Of a stretch of DNA of 59,069 nt, positions 36,182 to 44,072 are shown one piece after another. A program made the translations under genes and the position numbers. Origin of the DNA: Mycobacterium sp. 1081908.1 (GTDB lineage: Bacteria; Actinomycetota; Actinomycetes; Mycobacteriales; Mycobacteriaceae). Below the pieces are notes generated by a model. It was not told where the DNA came from and did not search any database. It was given only the letters and a program-made list of their open reading frames with translations. Each line of letters opens with the position of its first letter. Within the stretch, counting starts at the first letter, position 1. The stretch is taken from assembly GCF_001673535.1 (NCBI RefSeq), contig NZ_LZLY01000008.1, forward strand, positions 1 through 59,069, read 5' to 3'.

Positions 36182-36826
36182 TCAGGAGACGAGATAGGAG
36201 CGCTCGACAGCCCCGTTTACAAGCTGCGTCGCGATGTCGTCCATCATCCACAGGATTAGCGAACTTAGTTCCCGCCACTCCGTACGTGCTATGTTTGCAT
36301 TCTCGCCATGTGCAATCTTATTCCGAGAATTGACCAGCTGATCGTCAATGAGATCTGCGTATTTGGCATACCTACCAGCATCGCACCCCACGCTGGTAAG
36401 TATTTCAGTCAATACCGCATAGGACAAATTGGATTCCGTAACGACCGCGTCCCGCGAATTTGGTATCGTGGCCCGATCTTGGGCGCGGTCACGAATATCG
36501 CGCACCAAGTCGGCGCGCATTGCAATTTTTTTGGCAGAAACGGCCTGTGATATCTTTGAGCGGAGCGAGAGGGCAGCAATCTCAGGAATCAACTGCGAGA
36601 AGGAAATCGTGCAAGAAGACAGGTAGCAGAGATAGTAATGGCAAGCATTCTTGATAAACCCCTCCCAATGCGCATAAAGCAGTGCGACTGAACCGCGCAA
36701 TAGGGCACGGGAGAACTCTGAATTGGCTTTATCTACTTGACTACTAAACAGGACTAGTTCACGCCTCCGCCAAATCAAGTCATCGGAGACTCGGTCGAAC
36801 AGTTCCTCCTGAGTGCGAATCTTCAT
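36182..36826 (-). CDS. HEPN-fold RNase-like protein (MAE_28990/MAE_18760 type)
   Basis: A 214-aa predicted HEPN toxin or effector. The family motif RNxxxH appears as SRNKIAHGE with Arg168 and His173, the residues used for RNA cleavage in HEPN ribonucleases. The N-terminal helix ALLYAHWEGFIKNACHYYL (residues ~48-66) is the second MAE-family signature. It is the second gene of a pair with the DUF262 gene (ATGA overlap of 4 bp). Base composition is much lower in GC than neighbours, with rare codons such as ATA and TTA, which indicates transfer. RNase activity is inferred from the motif. Confidence 0.8.
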   Translation of the reverse strand: MKIRTQEELFDRVSDDLIWRRRELVLFSSQVDKANSEFSRALLRGSVALLYAHWEGFIKNACHYYLCYLSSCTISFSQLIPEIAALSLRSKISQAVSAKKIAMRADLVRDIRDRAQDRATIPNSRDAVVTESNLSYAVLTEILTSVGCDAGRYAKYADLIDDQLVNSRNKIAHGENANIARTEWRELSSLILWMMDDIATQLVNGAVERSYLVS

Positions 36827-37947
36827 GTGGTCGAACTGAAGAAAACGCGTGCTTCCGGCAGAGTCTTTGGCACTCGCGTCGCTCCCCTACTACCGCCCCG
36901 CGAAGCATTTCGGAACGTTGGGTTGCTCCACCATTCTGCAACTCGCGACCTTAGTAGGTTTGGGTCGACCTCATCCTCAAGCCATAGGTCTGCGTTGAGT
37001 CCGACTCCCACGGTGATTGTCTCGTACGCGGACACCGAAAATCCGCCCAAGAACCGACCAGCGTCACACCTCCGAAACGCGTCGTCTCCCAGCGCGGCAT
37101 TCAACGCCTTAAAAATTTTGCGGAACCTATCGCCTTCGAACCCGCGATTGAAATCACCCTCATCTACGGTAGCGAAAATTTTATTTGATACAAAACTATC
37201 GATGTTGCCCATGTTTTTTAGATCGTCATCAGATGATCGAATGAGTGCCATAAACCTACAAACCAGCTCCATGTCCTTTGCTTCGTCGTACAGCCGGTCA
37301 GTGATAGAGATTGTGTCCTGGAAATTCTCATCATTCCGAAGACTCTCCAACCATTCAAACAAGCTGGGATCAAGCATGATCAACTGTGCGTTTCGAATCT
37401 CCTGCGCCGACAGTGGGCTGCCACCCGTGTTAAGTCTGTCAAAGAGTTCGAACTTCGCCTTTTCGTCGCTTTCCGGAAGAAGTATCTTAAGGTCAATCTT
37501 CGCTCTCTTGAGAGCCAGTCGCTGACCAGGCGTGAGGGCGACCGACGCGCCTTCAGTGTCTTCCTCATACGCTGCGCCTTGGAGGTGCCGGAGGTATTTG
37601 GTTGCCCGTAGAACGCTCGGAGCAACAACTTCCTTCGTCGACTCGTCGCGGAGCTCGCCCATGAACTCGAGGATGGTGCTGAGTCGCTGAAGACCGTCGA
37701 TCACCTCCCATACGCTGTCTTCACGCTGCATCACGAAGATTGATGGCACCGGGATCCCCAACAGCAGGCTCTCAATCAACCGGGACTTCTGCTCCGTATC
37801 CCAGCGGAAGAGACGCTGAAACTCGGGGCGAATGACCATCTCCTCGTCCTTGTAGAGGTTCACGATCTCGCCCACGGACATGGACATGGCCTCCGAACGG
37901 ATCGTCTGCCGCGCTGTCTCAATCTCTTCCTGCAGCGTGTCTGCCAT
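36823..37947 (-). CDS. DUF262 (GmrS/ParB-like N-terminal) protein
   Basis: A 374-aa protein of the DUF262 family, whose N-terminal ParB/Srx-like fold acts as nucleotide-dependent endonuclease or regulator in GmrSD and related defence systems. The key motif is WEVIDGLQRLSTILEF, with DGLQR at 84-88 (consensus DGQQR), preceded by IRPEFQRLFRWD (39-50) and a later FDRLNTGGSPLSAQEIRNAQL. No HNH (DUF1603) half is present; instead the HEPN protein is encoded downstream. ATG 37947 has AAGGAG at good spacing. GC content is low compared with the chromosome. Confidence 0.85.
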   Translation of the reverse strand: MADTLQEEIETARQTIRSEAMSMSVGEIVNLYKDEEMVIRPEFQRLFRWDTEQKSRLIESLLLGIPVPSIFVMQREDSVWEVIDGLQRLSTILEFMGELRDESTKEVVAPSVLRATKYLRHLQGAAYEEDTEGASVALTPGQRLALKRAKIDLKILLPESDEKAKFELFDRLNTGGSPLSAQEIRNAQLIMLDPSLFEWLESLRNDENFQDTISITDRLYDEAKDMELVCRFMALIRSSDDDLKNMGNIDSFVSNKIFATVDEGDFNRGFEGDRFRKIFKALNAALGDDAFRRCDAGRFLGGFSVSAYETITVGVGLNADLWLEDEVDPNLLRSRVAEWWSNPTFRNASRGGSRGATRVPKTLPEARVFFSSTT

Positions 37948-38138
37948 GGAACTCCTTGCTAGACGTCGCACCACTTCGTCGCGTCAGTTCGACAATCTAC
38001 GTCGTCGTGCAACCTCCCGGTTTCATCCGCGACGAAACGGGCCCCACCCGATTCCGGACTCGCGTTCTGTCGACATCGCCAGCATGGGCGAGATGTAGCA
38101 CCCGCCCGAGGTGGTCGTCGCAAACGCAAGCACAATAG

Positions 38139-38522
38139 CTAACTGCCGAGGCCCGCGACGTGCGTAAAGAAGGCAGCAAACTCGCGCAGCATGTCATGCG
38201 GAATCACCAGGTTGATTTCGCGTTCGTTTGGCTCGCCTCTGCGATGTACTCGTAGCGGCACTAGGTGACCAGGGCTATTGCCGTCCACCATCTGGTGCGG
38301 CGGCACGAGCAGGACGTATTGGTCCAGTGACCGTAAAGAGTCGTCAAGCAACACCGTTGGCTGCGTGGTGCCGCTGACAGACTCCTCGCTGCCCTGTAAC
38401 TCGTAGTCTTCACCGGCAAGAAGCCTGGCCCGGTGGTCATCACACAGCGGGCCAACGATTAGCAGCGGCTCTATCGCCTCGTTGGCCGCGTTGGGGCACT
38501 TCTGCACGTTGCATGGCGTCAT
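38139..38522 (-). CDS. Unrecognised small protein with possible zinc-binding N-terminus
   Basis: A 127-aa protein from ATG 38522. It begins MTPCNVQKCPNAANEA and continues GPLCDDHRARLLAG, giving a C-x4-C ... C-x2-H arrangement that may bind zinc. The remainder (residues 45-127) has beta-like strands (SLDQYVLLVPPHQ, EINLVIPHDMLREFAAFF). A longer frame to 38651 adds 43 residues with no support. It stands alone between the DUF262-HEPN pair and the tRNA. I do not recognise it. Confidence 0.55.
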   Translation of the reverse strand: MTPCNVQKCPNAANEAIEPLLIVGPLCDDHRARLLAGEDYELQGSEESVSGTTQPTVLLDDSLRSLDQYVLLVPPHQMVDGNSPGHLVPLRVHRRGEPNEREINLVIPHDMLREFAAFFTHVAGLGS

Positions 38523-38686
38523 GCCGGTCAGGATTACACACCTCACCGTCAGCATGGCTTGACCGACACGAACCCCGCAGCCGCGGGAGCTGTCGAATGT
38601 GGACGCGGTGTGGACGTAGCGGACGCCGACCAGGGTCAGCACGCCTGTCAACCGACCCGAAGCCGTGTTCGATCAGCTCAAATGTG

Positions 38687-38760
38687 TGCCCCCACTGGGA
38701 CTCGAACCCAGACTGGACGGATTTTAAGTCCGCTGCCTCTGCCAATTGGGCTATAGGGGC
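38687..38760 (-). tRNA. tRNA with UAA anticodon (tRNA-Leu by anticodon)
   Basis: The minus strand folds as a 74-nt cloverleaf. Acceptor is GCCCCTA with TGGGGGC (one G-U) and discriminator A. The D arm GCC/GGC has the GG pair, the anticodon stem GCGGA/TCCGT holds loop CTTAAAA, the variable loop is only CCAGT, and the T arm is CTGGG-TTCGAGT-CCCAG. The anticodon is UAA, so it would read UUA Leu codons. CCA is not fully encoded. It is oddly short for tRNA-Leu. It borders the acquired region at 33.8-38.7 kb, a classic integration point. Confidence 0.85.
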
Positions 38761-39119
38761 CCGGCGGCGAATCTAGCGCGCCGAGCGCCGCTCCGGGGCG
38801 TCGCACCCGGACAAAAACCGGCAAAAATCCACGGGTGCGCGCCGGCCGCGGTTGACCTAGGATGCGCGCGCCGCGCGCGGTTTGACGCGTTGCCTGGCGA
38901 TCTCAGGTGACATCGCTATGTCCGGCGACAGGACCTTGTTAAAACTGCTCGCGTCGGCGTTAAGAAGCCGTAAACGGCCGTCACCCTAGCCTTTTCCGTC
39001 GGGACTGTGGAGTCGTGCCTGGTTAACCTTACGCCGACGCACAGGAGCCGTTACGCCAACGCACAGGTCGATCCCCCGGTCAGGGAGATCGGCATTTTTC
39101 CGAACACGAGGAGCACTAG
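38761..39119. other. Gene-free upstream region of the PE-PPE-esx locus
   Basis: No gene is seen between the tRNA and the PE gene. It includes a GC-palindromic stretch (GCGCGCCGCGCGCGG near 38865), an AT-richer patch TTGTTAAAACTGC near 38937 that may hold a promoter, and the tandem repeat at 39029-39067. The PE gene has GAGGAGCACTAG just before its ATG. Confidence 0.5.
39029..39067 (+). repeat. Two 17-bp direct repeats spaced by 22 bp
   Basis: TTACGCCGACGCACAGG at 39029-39045 recurs as TTACGCCAACGCACAGG at 39051-39067, with one mismatch and a start-to-start distance of 22 bp, about two helical turns. The repeats lie 50-90 bp upstream of the PE start, in its 5' leader or promoter. This geometry suits a dimeric activator or response regulator bound on one face of the helix. 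Confidence 0.65.
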
Positions 39120-39953
39120 ATGTCATTTCTGACAGCAATCCCCGAAGAGTTGCTAGCCGCGGCGGCGCAGCTGGAGGGAATAGGCAATTCGCTGACGGCG
39201 CAGAACGCGGGCGCCGCGGCCCCGACGACGGCCATCGCTCCGGCCGCCGCCGACCAGGTGTCGGCCCTGCAGTCGGCGCTCTTCTCGGGCTACGGCACCA
39301 TGTACCAGCAGATCGCCGCCGAAGCCCAGGCGATGCAGCAGCAGTTTGTGAGCACCCTGGGGTTGAGCTCCGGCACCTACACCCAGACCGAGGCCGCGAA
39401 CGTCGCCGCCGCGACCCCCACCGACCTCGTCACCCAGCTCAGCACGCTGTTCGGCGGCCCCCTCGGAAGCACCAACGGCCTGCCGACCAGCCTCTCCAGC
39501 AACCTCGCCAACCTCGTCAACATCGGCGGTGGCAACTGGACCTCGGCGGCCTCCGACCTGATCGGTATGGCCGGTGGTGGTCTGCTACCGGCGGCAGCCA
39601 GCGACACGGGTGACGCGGCCGCGGCCGCCGGTGCCGCGGACGCCGTCAGCGCGACCGCGCCCGCCGGAGGCATGGGCGGCATGGGCGCGATGCCGGTCGC
39701 GGGCATGGGCAGCGCGACGATGGTGGGCAGGTTGTCGACGCCGCCGAGCTGGGCCGGCAGCTTTGTGTCGGCCACGAGCCCCGCGACCGCGGTGCAGACC
39801 GTGGGCTGGACCGCAGCCGCGCCGCAGGCCGGCACCGGAACGATCGTGCCGGGCATGCCCGGGCTGGGCGCGGCCGCGCGCAACAGCGCCGGCTTCGGTG
39901 CCCCGCGCTACGGCGTCAAGCCGATCGTCATGCCCAAGATCAAAGCCGTCTAA
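39120..39953 (+). CDS. PE8: PE family protein with PPE-like C-terminal segment (PE8 type)
   Basis: A 277-aa PE protein, probably exported by an ESX type VII system with its PPE partner. The PE domain (1-~100) starts MSFLTAIPEELLAAAAQLEGIG and has the secretion motif YTQTE near residue 87. The C-terminal ~85 residues carry LSTPPSWAGSF and end APRYGVKPIVMPKIKAV. These are motifs of PPE-SVP proteins rather than of PE proteins and closely parallel the end of the adjacent PPE. It starts the locus PE-PPE-esx-esx (Rv1040c-Rv1037c order). The intergenic gap to the PPE is 51 bp. Confidence 0.88.
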   Translation: MSFLTAIPEELLAAAAQLEGIGNSLTAQNAGAAAPTTAIAPAAADQVSALQSALFSGYGTMYQQIAAEAQAMQQQFVSTLGLSSGTYTQTEAANVAAATPTDLVTQLSTLFGGPLGSTNGLPTSLSSNLANLVNIGGGNWTSAASDLIGMAGGGLLPAAASDTGDAAAAAGAADAVSATAPAGGMGGMGAMPVAGMGSATMVGRLSTPPSWAGSFVSATSPATAVQTVGWTAAAPQAGTGTIVPGMPGLGAAARNSAGFGAPRYGVKPIVMPKIKAV

Positions 39954-40004
39954 CGGCCGACCCCACCTACCCACCAAAATTCCGACGGAAGAACGGATAC
40001 CCCA

Positions 40005-41198
40005 ATGGTTTTGGACTTTGCAGCACTGCCCCCCGAGATCAACTCCGGACTGATGTACACCGGCGCCGGTTCGGGGCCACTCATGGCGGCCTCGGCGGCC
40101 TGGAGCAACCTGGCCGCCGAACTGAGCACCACGGCGACCTCCTGGGAGTCGATCATCGGCACACTGACCGGCGAGCAGTGGACGGGCGCGGGGTCGGCCG
40201 CGGCGGCGGCCGCCGCCCAGCCCTACGTGAGCTGGCTGACCACCACCGCCGCGGCGGCCGAACAGGCCGGCGCACAGGCCTCGGCGTCGGCGGCCGCCTA
40301 TGAGGCGGCGTTCACCGCGACGGTGCCCCCGCCGGTGATCGCCGCGAACAGGGCGCAGCTGGCGGCGCTCGTCGCGACGAACTTCCTGGGCATCAATACC
40401 CCGGCCATCATGGCCACCGAGGCGCTGTACGCCGAGATGTGGGTCCAGGACGCGATCGCGATGTACACCTACTCGGCCGCGTCCGCGGCCAGCGGGGTGC
40501 TGCAGCCGCTGACGCCGGCGGCGGCGACCGCCAGCCCGGCGGCGGCGGGCATTCAGAGCAGCGCGGTTTCGGCGGCCTTCGCGAACGCGGCGGCCCAGCC
40601 GGCGGCGTCGGGCCTGGGCGGGATCATCTCCAACTTCCAGTCGTTGCTCAACGGCGGGTACATCGGTCAGGGCGTTCAAAGCGTGATCGACGCGCTGGGC
40701 TTGACCGATATCGAGAACGCCGTCGACGGCCTGCTCGGCACCCCGATGCTCTTCAACGGCATCAACGGCGCGGTCAACACCGCGGCGTGGTTCGTGATGA
40801 ACACCATCCCGACCGCGGTGTCGTTGGGCCACACCCTGGCCGCCGCCGCGCCCGCGGCGACGGCGAGCGACGTCGTGCCGCTGGCCGGTGGCGCGGCCAT
40901 CGGCGAAGGAACGCTGGTGAACAGCGTGGGCGGCGGAATGTCGGCGGGCATGGCCGAGGCCTCCGCGGTCGGCGGCCTGTCGGTCCCCGCCAGCTGGTCG
41001 TCGGCCGCCCCGGCGACGTTGGCATCCTCGGCCGCCCCGCTCGAGGGCTCGGGCTGGACCGCCGCCGCCGACGAGCCCGTCGCCGCGATGCCCGGCATGC
41101 CCGGAATGGCGGGCGCCGCCAAGGGCGCCGGTGCCTACGGCAGTGGCCCGCGGTACGGCTTCAAGCCGATCGTCATGCCAAAACAGGTCGTCGTCTGA
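40005..41198 (+). CDS. PPE15: PPE family protein, SVP subclass (PPE15 type)
   Basis: A 397-aa PPE protein. The domain begins [20 protein letters not shown] (PPE motif) and includes the WTGAGS WxG-like turn near residue 62 and a long helical region to ~180. The SVP motif is [10 protein letters not shown] near residue 325, and the C-terminus ends [17 protein letters not shown]. It would pair with the upstream PE and be chaperoned by an EspG protein encoded elsewhere. In M. tuberculosis PE8-PPE15 form a known pair; that is family knowledge. Confidence 0.9.
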   Translation: MVLDFAALPPEINSGLMYTGAGSGPLMAASAAWSNLAAELSTTATSWESIIGTLTGEQWTGAGSAAAAAAAQPYVSWLTTTAAAAEQAGAQASASAAAYEAAFTATVPPPVIAANRAQLAALVATNFLGINTPAIMATEALYAEMWVQDAIAMYTYSAASAASGVLQPLTPAAATASPAAAGIQSSAVSAAFANAAAQPAASGLGGIISNFQSLLNGGYIGQGVQSVIDALGLTDIENAVDGLLGTPMLFNGINGAVNTAAWFVMNTIPTAVSLGHTLAAAAPAATASDVVPLAGGAAIGEGTLVNSVGGGMSAGMAEASAVGGLSVPASWSSAAPATLASSAAPLEGSGWTAAADEPVAAMPGMPGMAGAAKGAGAYGSGPRYGFKPIVMPKQVVV

Positions 41199-41281
41199 CC
41201 CACGAAATAGACACGGAAAACAGGAAGGATCTGTCACCCATTTGAGGCGAGCGATTAACCGCTAGGCCGTAATCTGTCCGG

Positions 41282-41301
41282 GATGCGGCTACCGCCGCAT
41301 C
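41282..41301 (+). promoter_or_regulatory. Hairpin in the PPE-esx spacer
   Basis: GATGCGG at 41282-41288 and CCGCATC at 41295-41301 form a 7-bp perfect stem with a 6-nt loop in the 171-bp spacer between the PPE and first esx gene. There is no T tail, so termination is not expected. It could stabilise the downstream esx mRNA or mark a processing site, allowing higher Esx expression. Confidence 0.4.
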
Positions 41302-41369
41302 GATCTGAATTTCACGAGACTTCGACAAGCACAACGCTTCGAGACAAACCAGACAAGGAGAACGGAAAC

Positions 41370-41666
41370 ATGGCAACACGTTTCATGACTGACCCGCACG
41401 AGATGCGGGCGATGGCGGGCCGGTTTGAGGTCCACGCGCAGACCGTTGAGGATGAGGCCCGCAAGATGTGGGCGTCGTCGATGAACATCGCCGGTGCGGG
41501 CTGGAGTGGCCAGGCGCAGGCGACGTCCTACGACACCATGGGTCAGATGAATCAGGCGTTCCGCAACATCGTGAACATGCTGCACGGTGTGCGCGACGGG
41601 CTGATCCGCGACGCGAACAACTACGAGCAGCAAGAGCAGGCCTCGCAGCAAATCCTCGGCAGCTAG
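41370..41666 (+). CDS. esxJ: ESAT-6-like protein EsxJ/K/W/M/P family
   Basis: A 98-aa WXG100 protein: [19 protein letters not shown], then the WxG turn in [14 protein letters not shown], and a second helix [19 protein letters not shown]. The C-terminal YEQQE fits the YxxxD/E type VII export signal. It forms a heterodimer with the following Esx protein. ATG 41370 has AAGGAGAACGGAAAC before it. Several near-identical paralogues exist in mycobacteria; the symbol is assigned by position. Confidence 0.93.
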   Translation: MATRFMTDPHEMRAMAGRFEVHAQTVEDEARKMWASSMNIAGAGWSGQAQATSYDTMGQMNQAFRNIVNMLHGVRDGLIRDANNYEQQEQASQQILGS

Positions 41667-41695
41667 CCCCCACACTTTTATTTCAGGAGGAAAAC

Positions 41696-41980
41696 ATGAC
41701 CATCAATTACCAGTTTGGCGATGTGGATGCCCATGGTGCGACGATTCGCGCCCAGGCCGCGTCGTTGGAAGCCGAGCACCAGGCCATCGTTCGCGATGTG
41801 CTGGCCGCTGGTGACTTCTGGGGTGGCGCCGGTTCGGTGGCCTGCCAGGAGTTCATCACCCAGTTGGGTCGCAACTTCCAGGTGATCTACGAGCAGGCCA
41901 ACGCTCACGGCCAGAAGGTGCAGACGGCGGGCAGCAACATGTCCAGCACGGACAGCGCCGTCGGGTCCAGCTGGGCCTGA
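41696..41980 (+). CDS. esxI: ESAT-6-like protein EsxI/L/N/O/V family (Mtb9.9)
   Basis: A 94-aa WXG100 protein: MTINYQFGDVDAHGATIRAQ, with its WxG turn as DFWGGAGSVACQEF. Two helices flank the turn. It is the Mtb9.9-type partner of the preceding gene; the start is 29 bp after its stop and has a strong CAGGAGGAAAAC site. No tail beyond SSTDSAVGSSWA. Multi-copy family, so the symbol reflects synteny. Confidence 0.93.
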   Translation: MTINYQFGDVDAHGATIRAQAASLEAEHQAIVRDVLAAGDFWGGAGSVACQEFITQLGRNFQVIYEQANAHGQKVQTAGSNMSSTDSAVGSSWA

Positions 41981-41997
41981 TCGCAACGTTTCAAGGC

Positions 41998-42035
41998 GGG
42001 GCCGCACACCGATCGGTGTGCGGCCCCGTTCTTTG
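41998..42035. terminator. Strong intrinsic terminator after the esx genes
   Basis: A perfect 30-bp palindrome with two 15-bp arms, GGGGCCGCACACCGA and its complement, spans 41998-42027 and is followed by GTTCTTTG. It is placed between the esx gene and the convergent PPE gene, so it can terminate transcription from both sides. Confidence 0.8.
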
Positions 42036-42041
42036 TCCGCG

Positions 42042-42929
42042 CTATCCGGCGACCGGGGAACGCGGAATCGACGTGGTGCGCGACAGGACTCGCCGGACCG
42101 AAACCGAGCGACGCCTGACCGACGGTGCCGCCCCCCACCCGCCCGGCATGACGTTGGCGTCCAGAGCGGGCAGCGGCGTGACCGATGACACGGCGTCGGC
42201 CCAACTCGGCGGCACCGACAACGTGCCGAGCGAGCCCGCCCGACCGAGGGCGGCCCCGTCGGAGCCGAAGCCGAACGCGTCCGGGCTTGCGCTCAGCGGC
42301 GCGAAGGTGCCCGCGGCCGCCGGTGACGATCCCGGCGTCGCCAGGCTCGTCAGGGTCGCGGCCGCTCGCGCAACCGCACGGATCTGGCGGTCAAGGCCGC
42401 CCGGATTGGTTGTCCGCGGCGGTGACGTGAACGGCGAAAATGCCGAAGCCGCAGCCGAATTGGCGGCGTAGCGGTACATCACCGTCGCGTCCTGGGCCCA
42501 CATTTCGCTGTACTCGGCCTCGGTGGCCATGACCGCCGGCGTGTTCTGCCCGAAGACATTGGTTGCGATCAACCCGATGAGCCGAGCGCGATTGGCCGCG
42601 ATCAGCGGCGGCGGAACCGTCATCGCGTACGCTGCTTCGAAGGCGGCAGCGACGGCCGTGGCCTGCGCGGCCGCCCTCGTGCATTGGGCCGCGGTGGCGG
42701 TCATCCACGACAGGTAGGGCGTCATCGCGGCCGCCATCGACAGCGACGTCGGCCCCAGCCACGACTCGTCGGTGAGGCCCGCGATCACCGACTGGTAGCC
42801 GCTGGCGGCGTCGATCAGCTCGCCGGCCAGCGACTCCCACCCTGCGGAGGCGGCCAACAAGGTCGCGGGCCCCGGGCCCAAATACATTCGACCGGAATTG
42901 ACCTCCGGTGGCAGCGCGCCAAAGTCCAT
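42042..42929 (-). CDS. PPE family protein, SVP subclass
   Basis: A 295-aa PPE protein on the strand opposite to the esx genes. It begins [20 protein letters not shown] and has the domain features to ~175 ([20 protein letters not shown] as the WxG-like turn). The SVP motif LSVPPSWAD is at ~240. The last residues [12 protein letters not shown] are typical of this subclass. The stretch between (180-235) is short, so it is smaller than most PPE-SVP proteins (~390 aa). No PE gene is adjacent to it, apart from the one 3 kb away. It shares the terminator with esxI. Confidence 0.88.
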   Translation of the reverse strand: MDFGALPPEVNSGRMYLGPGPATLLAASAGWESLAGELIDAASGYQSVIAGLTDESWLGPTSLSMAAAMTPYLSWMTATAAQCTRAAAQATAVAAAFEAAYAMTVPPPLIAANRARLIGLIATNVFGQNTPAVMATEAEYSEMWAQDATVMYRYAANSAAASAFSPFTSPPRTTNPGGLDRQIRAVARAAATLTSLATPGSSPAAAGTFAPLSASPDAFGFGSDGAALGRAGSLGTLSVPPSWADAVSSVTPLPALDANVMPGGWGAAPSVRRRSVSVRRVLSRTTSIPRSPVAG

Positions 42930-43298
42930 CGCCTATTCCCCTTCCTCGCTCGAGTTTCCTGACCCTGTCGGGCGCGGTGACGACCGGAAGGGATGGCAGG
43001 CTCGCCGGCCGAGCTGTGAAAACCATTCAGCACTAGGAGAATCGGGGCACCTGATCAATGAAATCCATTCTCAAGGAATCGATTTGGGGAATCGGCCGGA
43101 GGCCCGGCGCGAACCGCGAGCGCGAAGAGCCATACATACCAGTATCTTTGGTAATCCAACTCTTCTCAACTCGAGCGATGAGAAACCTCCGGCACAGCCG
43201 ATCGCGCGGCGCCCGGCGCGGCCCGCGGAAAGGCGTTTTATTTGAGAGTTCTATGAACTCCGTGACAACCACATGTGCGGTTGGGAGGATGTAGGAAC
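42930..43298. promoter_or_regulatory. Divergent promoter region of PPE and trcR
   Basis: No gene is seen in these 369 bp. Notable parts are an AT-rich patch GGCGTTTTATTTGAGAG at ~43230, the palindrome AGTTCTATGAACT at 43247-43259, and the inverted repeat CAACC-ACATGTGC-GGTTG at 43266-43283 just before the GGGAGGA ribosome-binding site of trcR. In M. tuberculosis TrcR activates its own promoter by binding AT-rich DNA, so this is the most likely location of that site. Confidence 0.5.
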
Positions 43299-44072
43299 AT
43301 GACCGTGATGTCCGGATACACAGGCAGCCAACGGCCACGCCAGGCCATTCTGGGGCAGTTGCCCCGCATTTATCGTGCCGATGGTTCACCGATCCGGGTT
43401 TTGCTGGTGGACGACGAGCCCGCGCTGACCAACCTGGTGAAGATGGCGCTGCATTACGAGGGCTGGGTGGTCGACATCGCCCACAACGGCCGCGAGGCCA
43501 TCGCGAAGTTCGAGAACGTCAATCCCGACGTGCTGGTGCTCGACATCATGCTGCCGGACGTGGACGGCCTGCGGATTTTGCAGCGAATCCGCGAATCCGA
43601 CGCCTACACCCCCACGCTGTTCCTCACCGCCCGCGATTCGGTCATGGACCGTGTCACCGGCCTGACCGCCGGCGCCGACGACTACATGACCAAGCCGTTC
43701 AGCCTCGAGGAGCTCGTCGCGCGGCTGCGTGGGCTGTTGCGCCGCTCCACCCAGCTGACCCCGCCGGCCGCGGAAACGTTGAAGATCGGCGACCTGCATG
43801 TCGACACCGCCAGCCGAGAGGTCACCCGCGGCGGGACCCAGATATCGCTCTCGTCGACCGAGTTCGAATTGCTGCGGTTCCTGATGCGCAATCCCCGCCG
43901 CGCGCTGAGCCGCACCGAAATCCTGGACCGCGTCTGGAATTACGACTTCGCCGGGCGAACCAGCATCGTGGACCTGTACATCTCGTACCTGAGGAAGAAG
44001 ATCGACTCCGGCAGGGATCCGATGATCCATACCGTCCGCGGCGTTGGGTACATGCTGCGACCGCCCGAATGA
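43299..44072 (+). CDS. trcR: Response regulator TrcR
   Basis: A 257-aa OmpR/PhoB-type response regulator. The receiver domain (32-150) has VDDEP and phospho-acceptor Asp82 in VLDIMLPD, with Lys in TKPFSLEE. The C-terminal winged helix (160-255) has STEFELLRFLMRNPRRALSRTEIL and YISYLRKKID. The ATG at 43299 follows GGGAGGATGTAGGAAC; length equals that recalled for Rv1033c. Its stop overlaps the trcS start by ATGA, so the pair is coupled. Confidence 0.94.
   Translation: MTVMSGYTGSQRPRQAILGQLPRIYRADGSPIRVLLVDDEPALTNLVKMALHYEGWVVDIAHNGREAIAKFENVNPDVLVLDIMLPDVDGLRILQRIRESDAYTPTLFLTARDSVMDRVTGLTAGADDYMTKPFSLEELVARLRGLLRRSTQLTPPAAETLKIGDLHVDTASREVTRGGTQISLSSTEFELLRFLMRNPRRALSRTEILDRVWNYDFAGRTSIVDLYISYLRKKIDSGRDPMIHTVRGVGYMLRPPE

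Noticed and set aside
36308..36654. Small plus-strand ORFs inside the HEPN and DUF262 genes
   Set aside because: They are antisense frames permitted by the lower GC content and have no start signals.
38860..38885. GC-only palindromic stretch GCGCGCCGCGCGCGG as a regulatory hairpin
   Set aside because: Simple GC-rich composition can produce it by chance and no T tail or context supports it.
43058..43294. 78-codon ORF in the PPE-trcR intergenic region
   Set aside because: No ribosome-binding site, odd composition, overlaps the likely trcR promoter.
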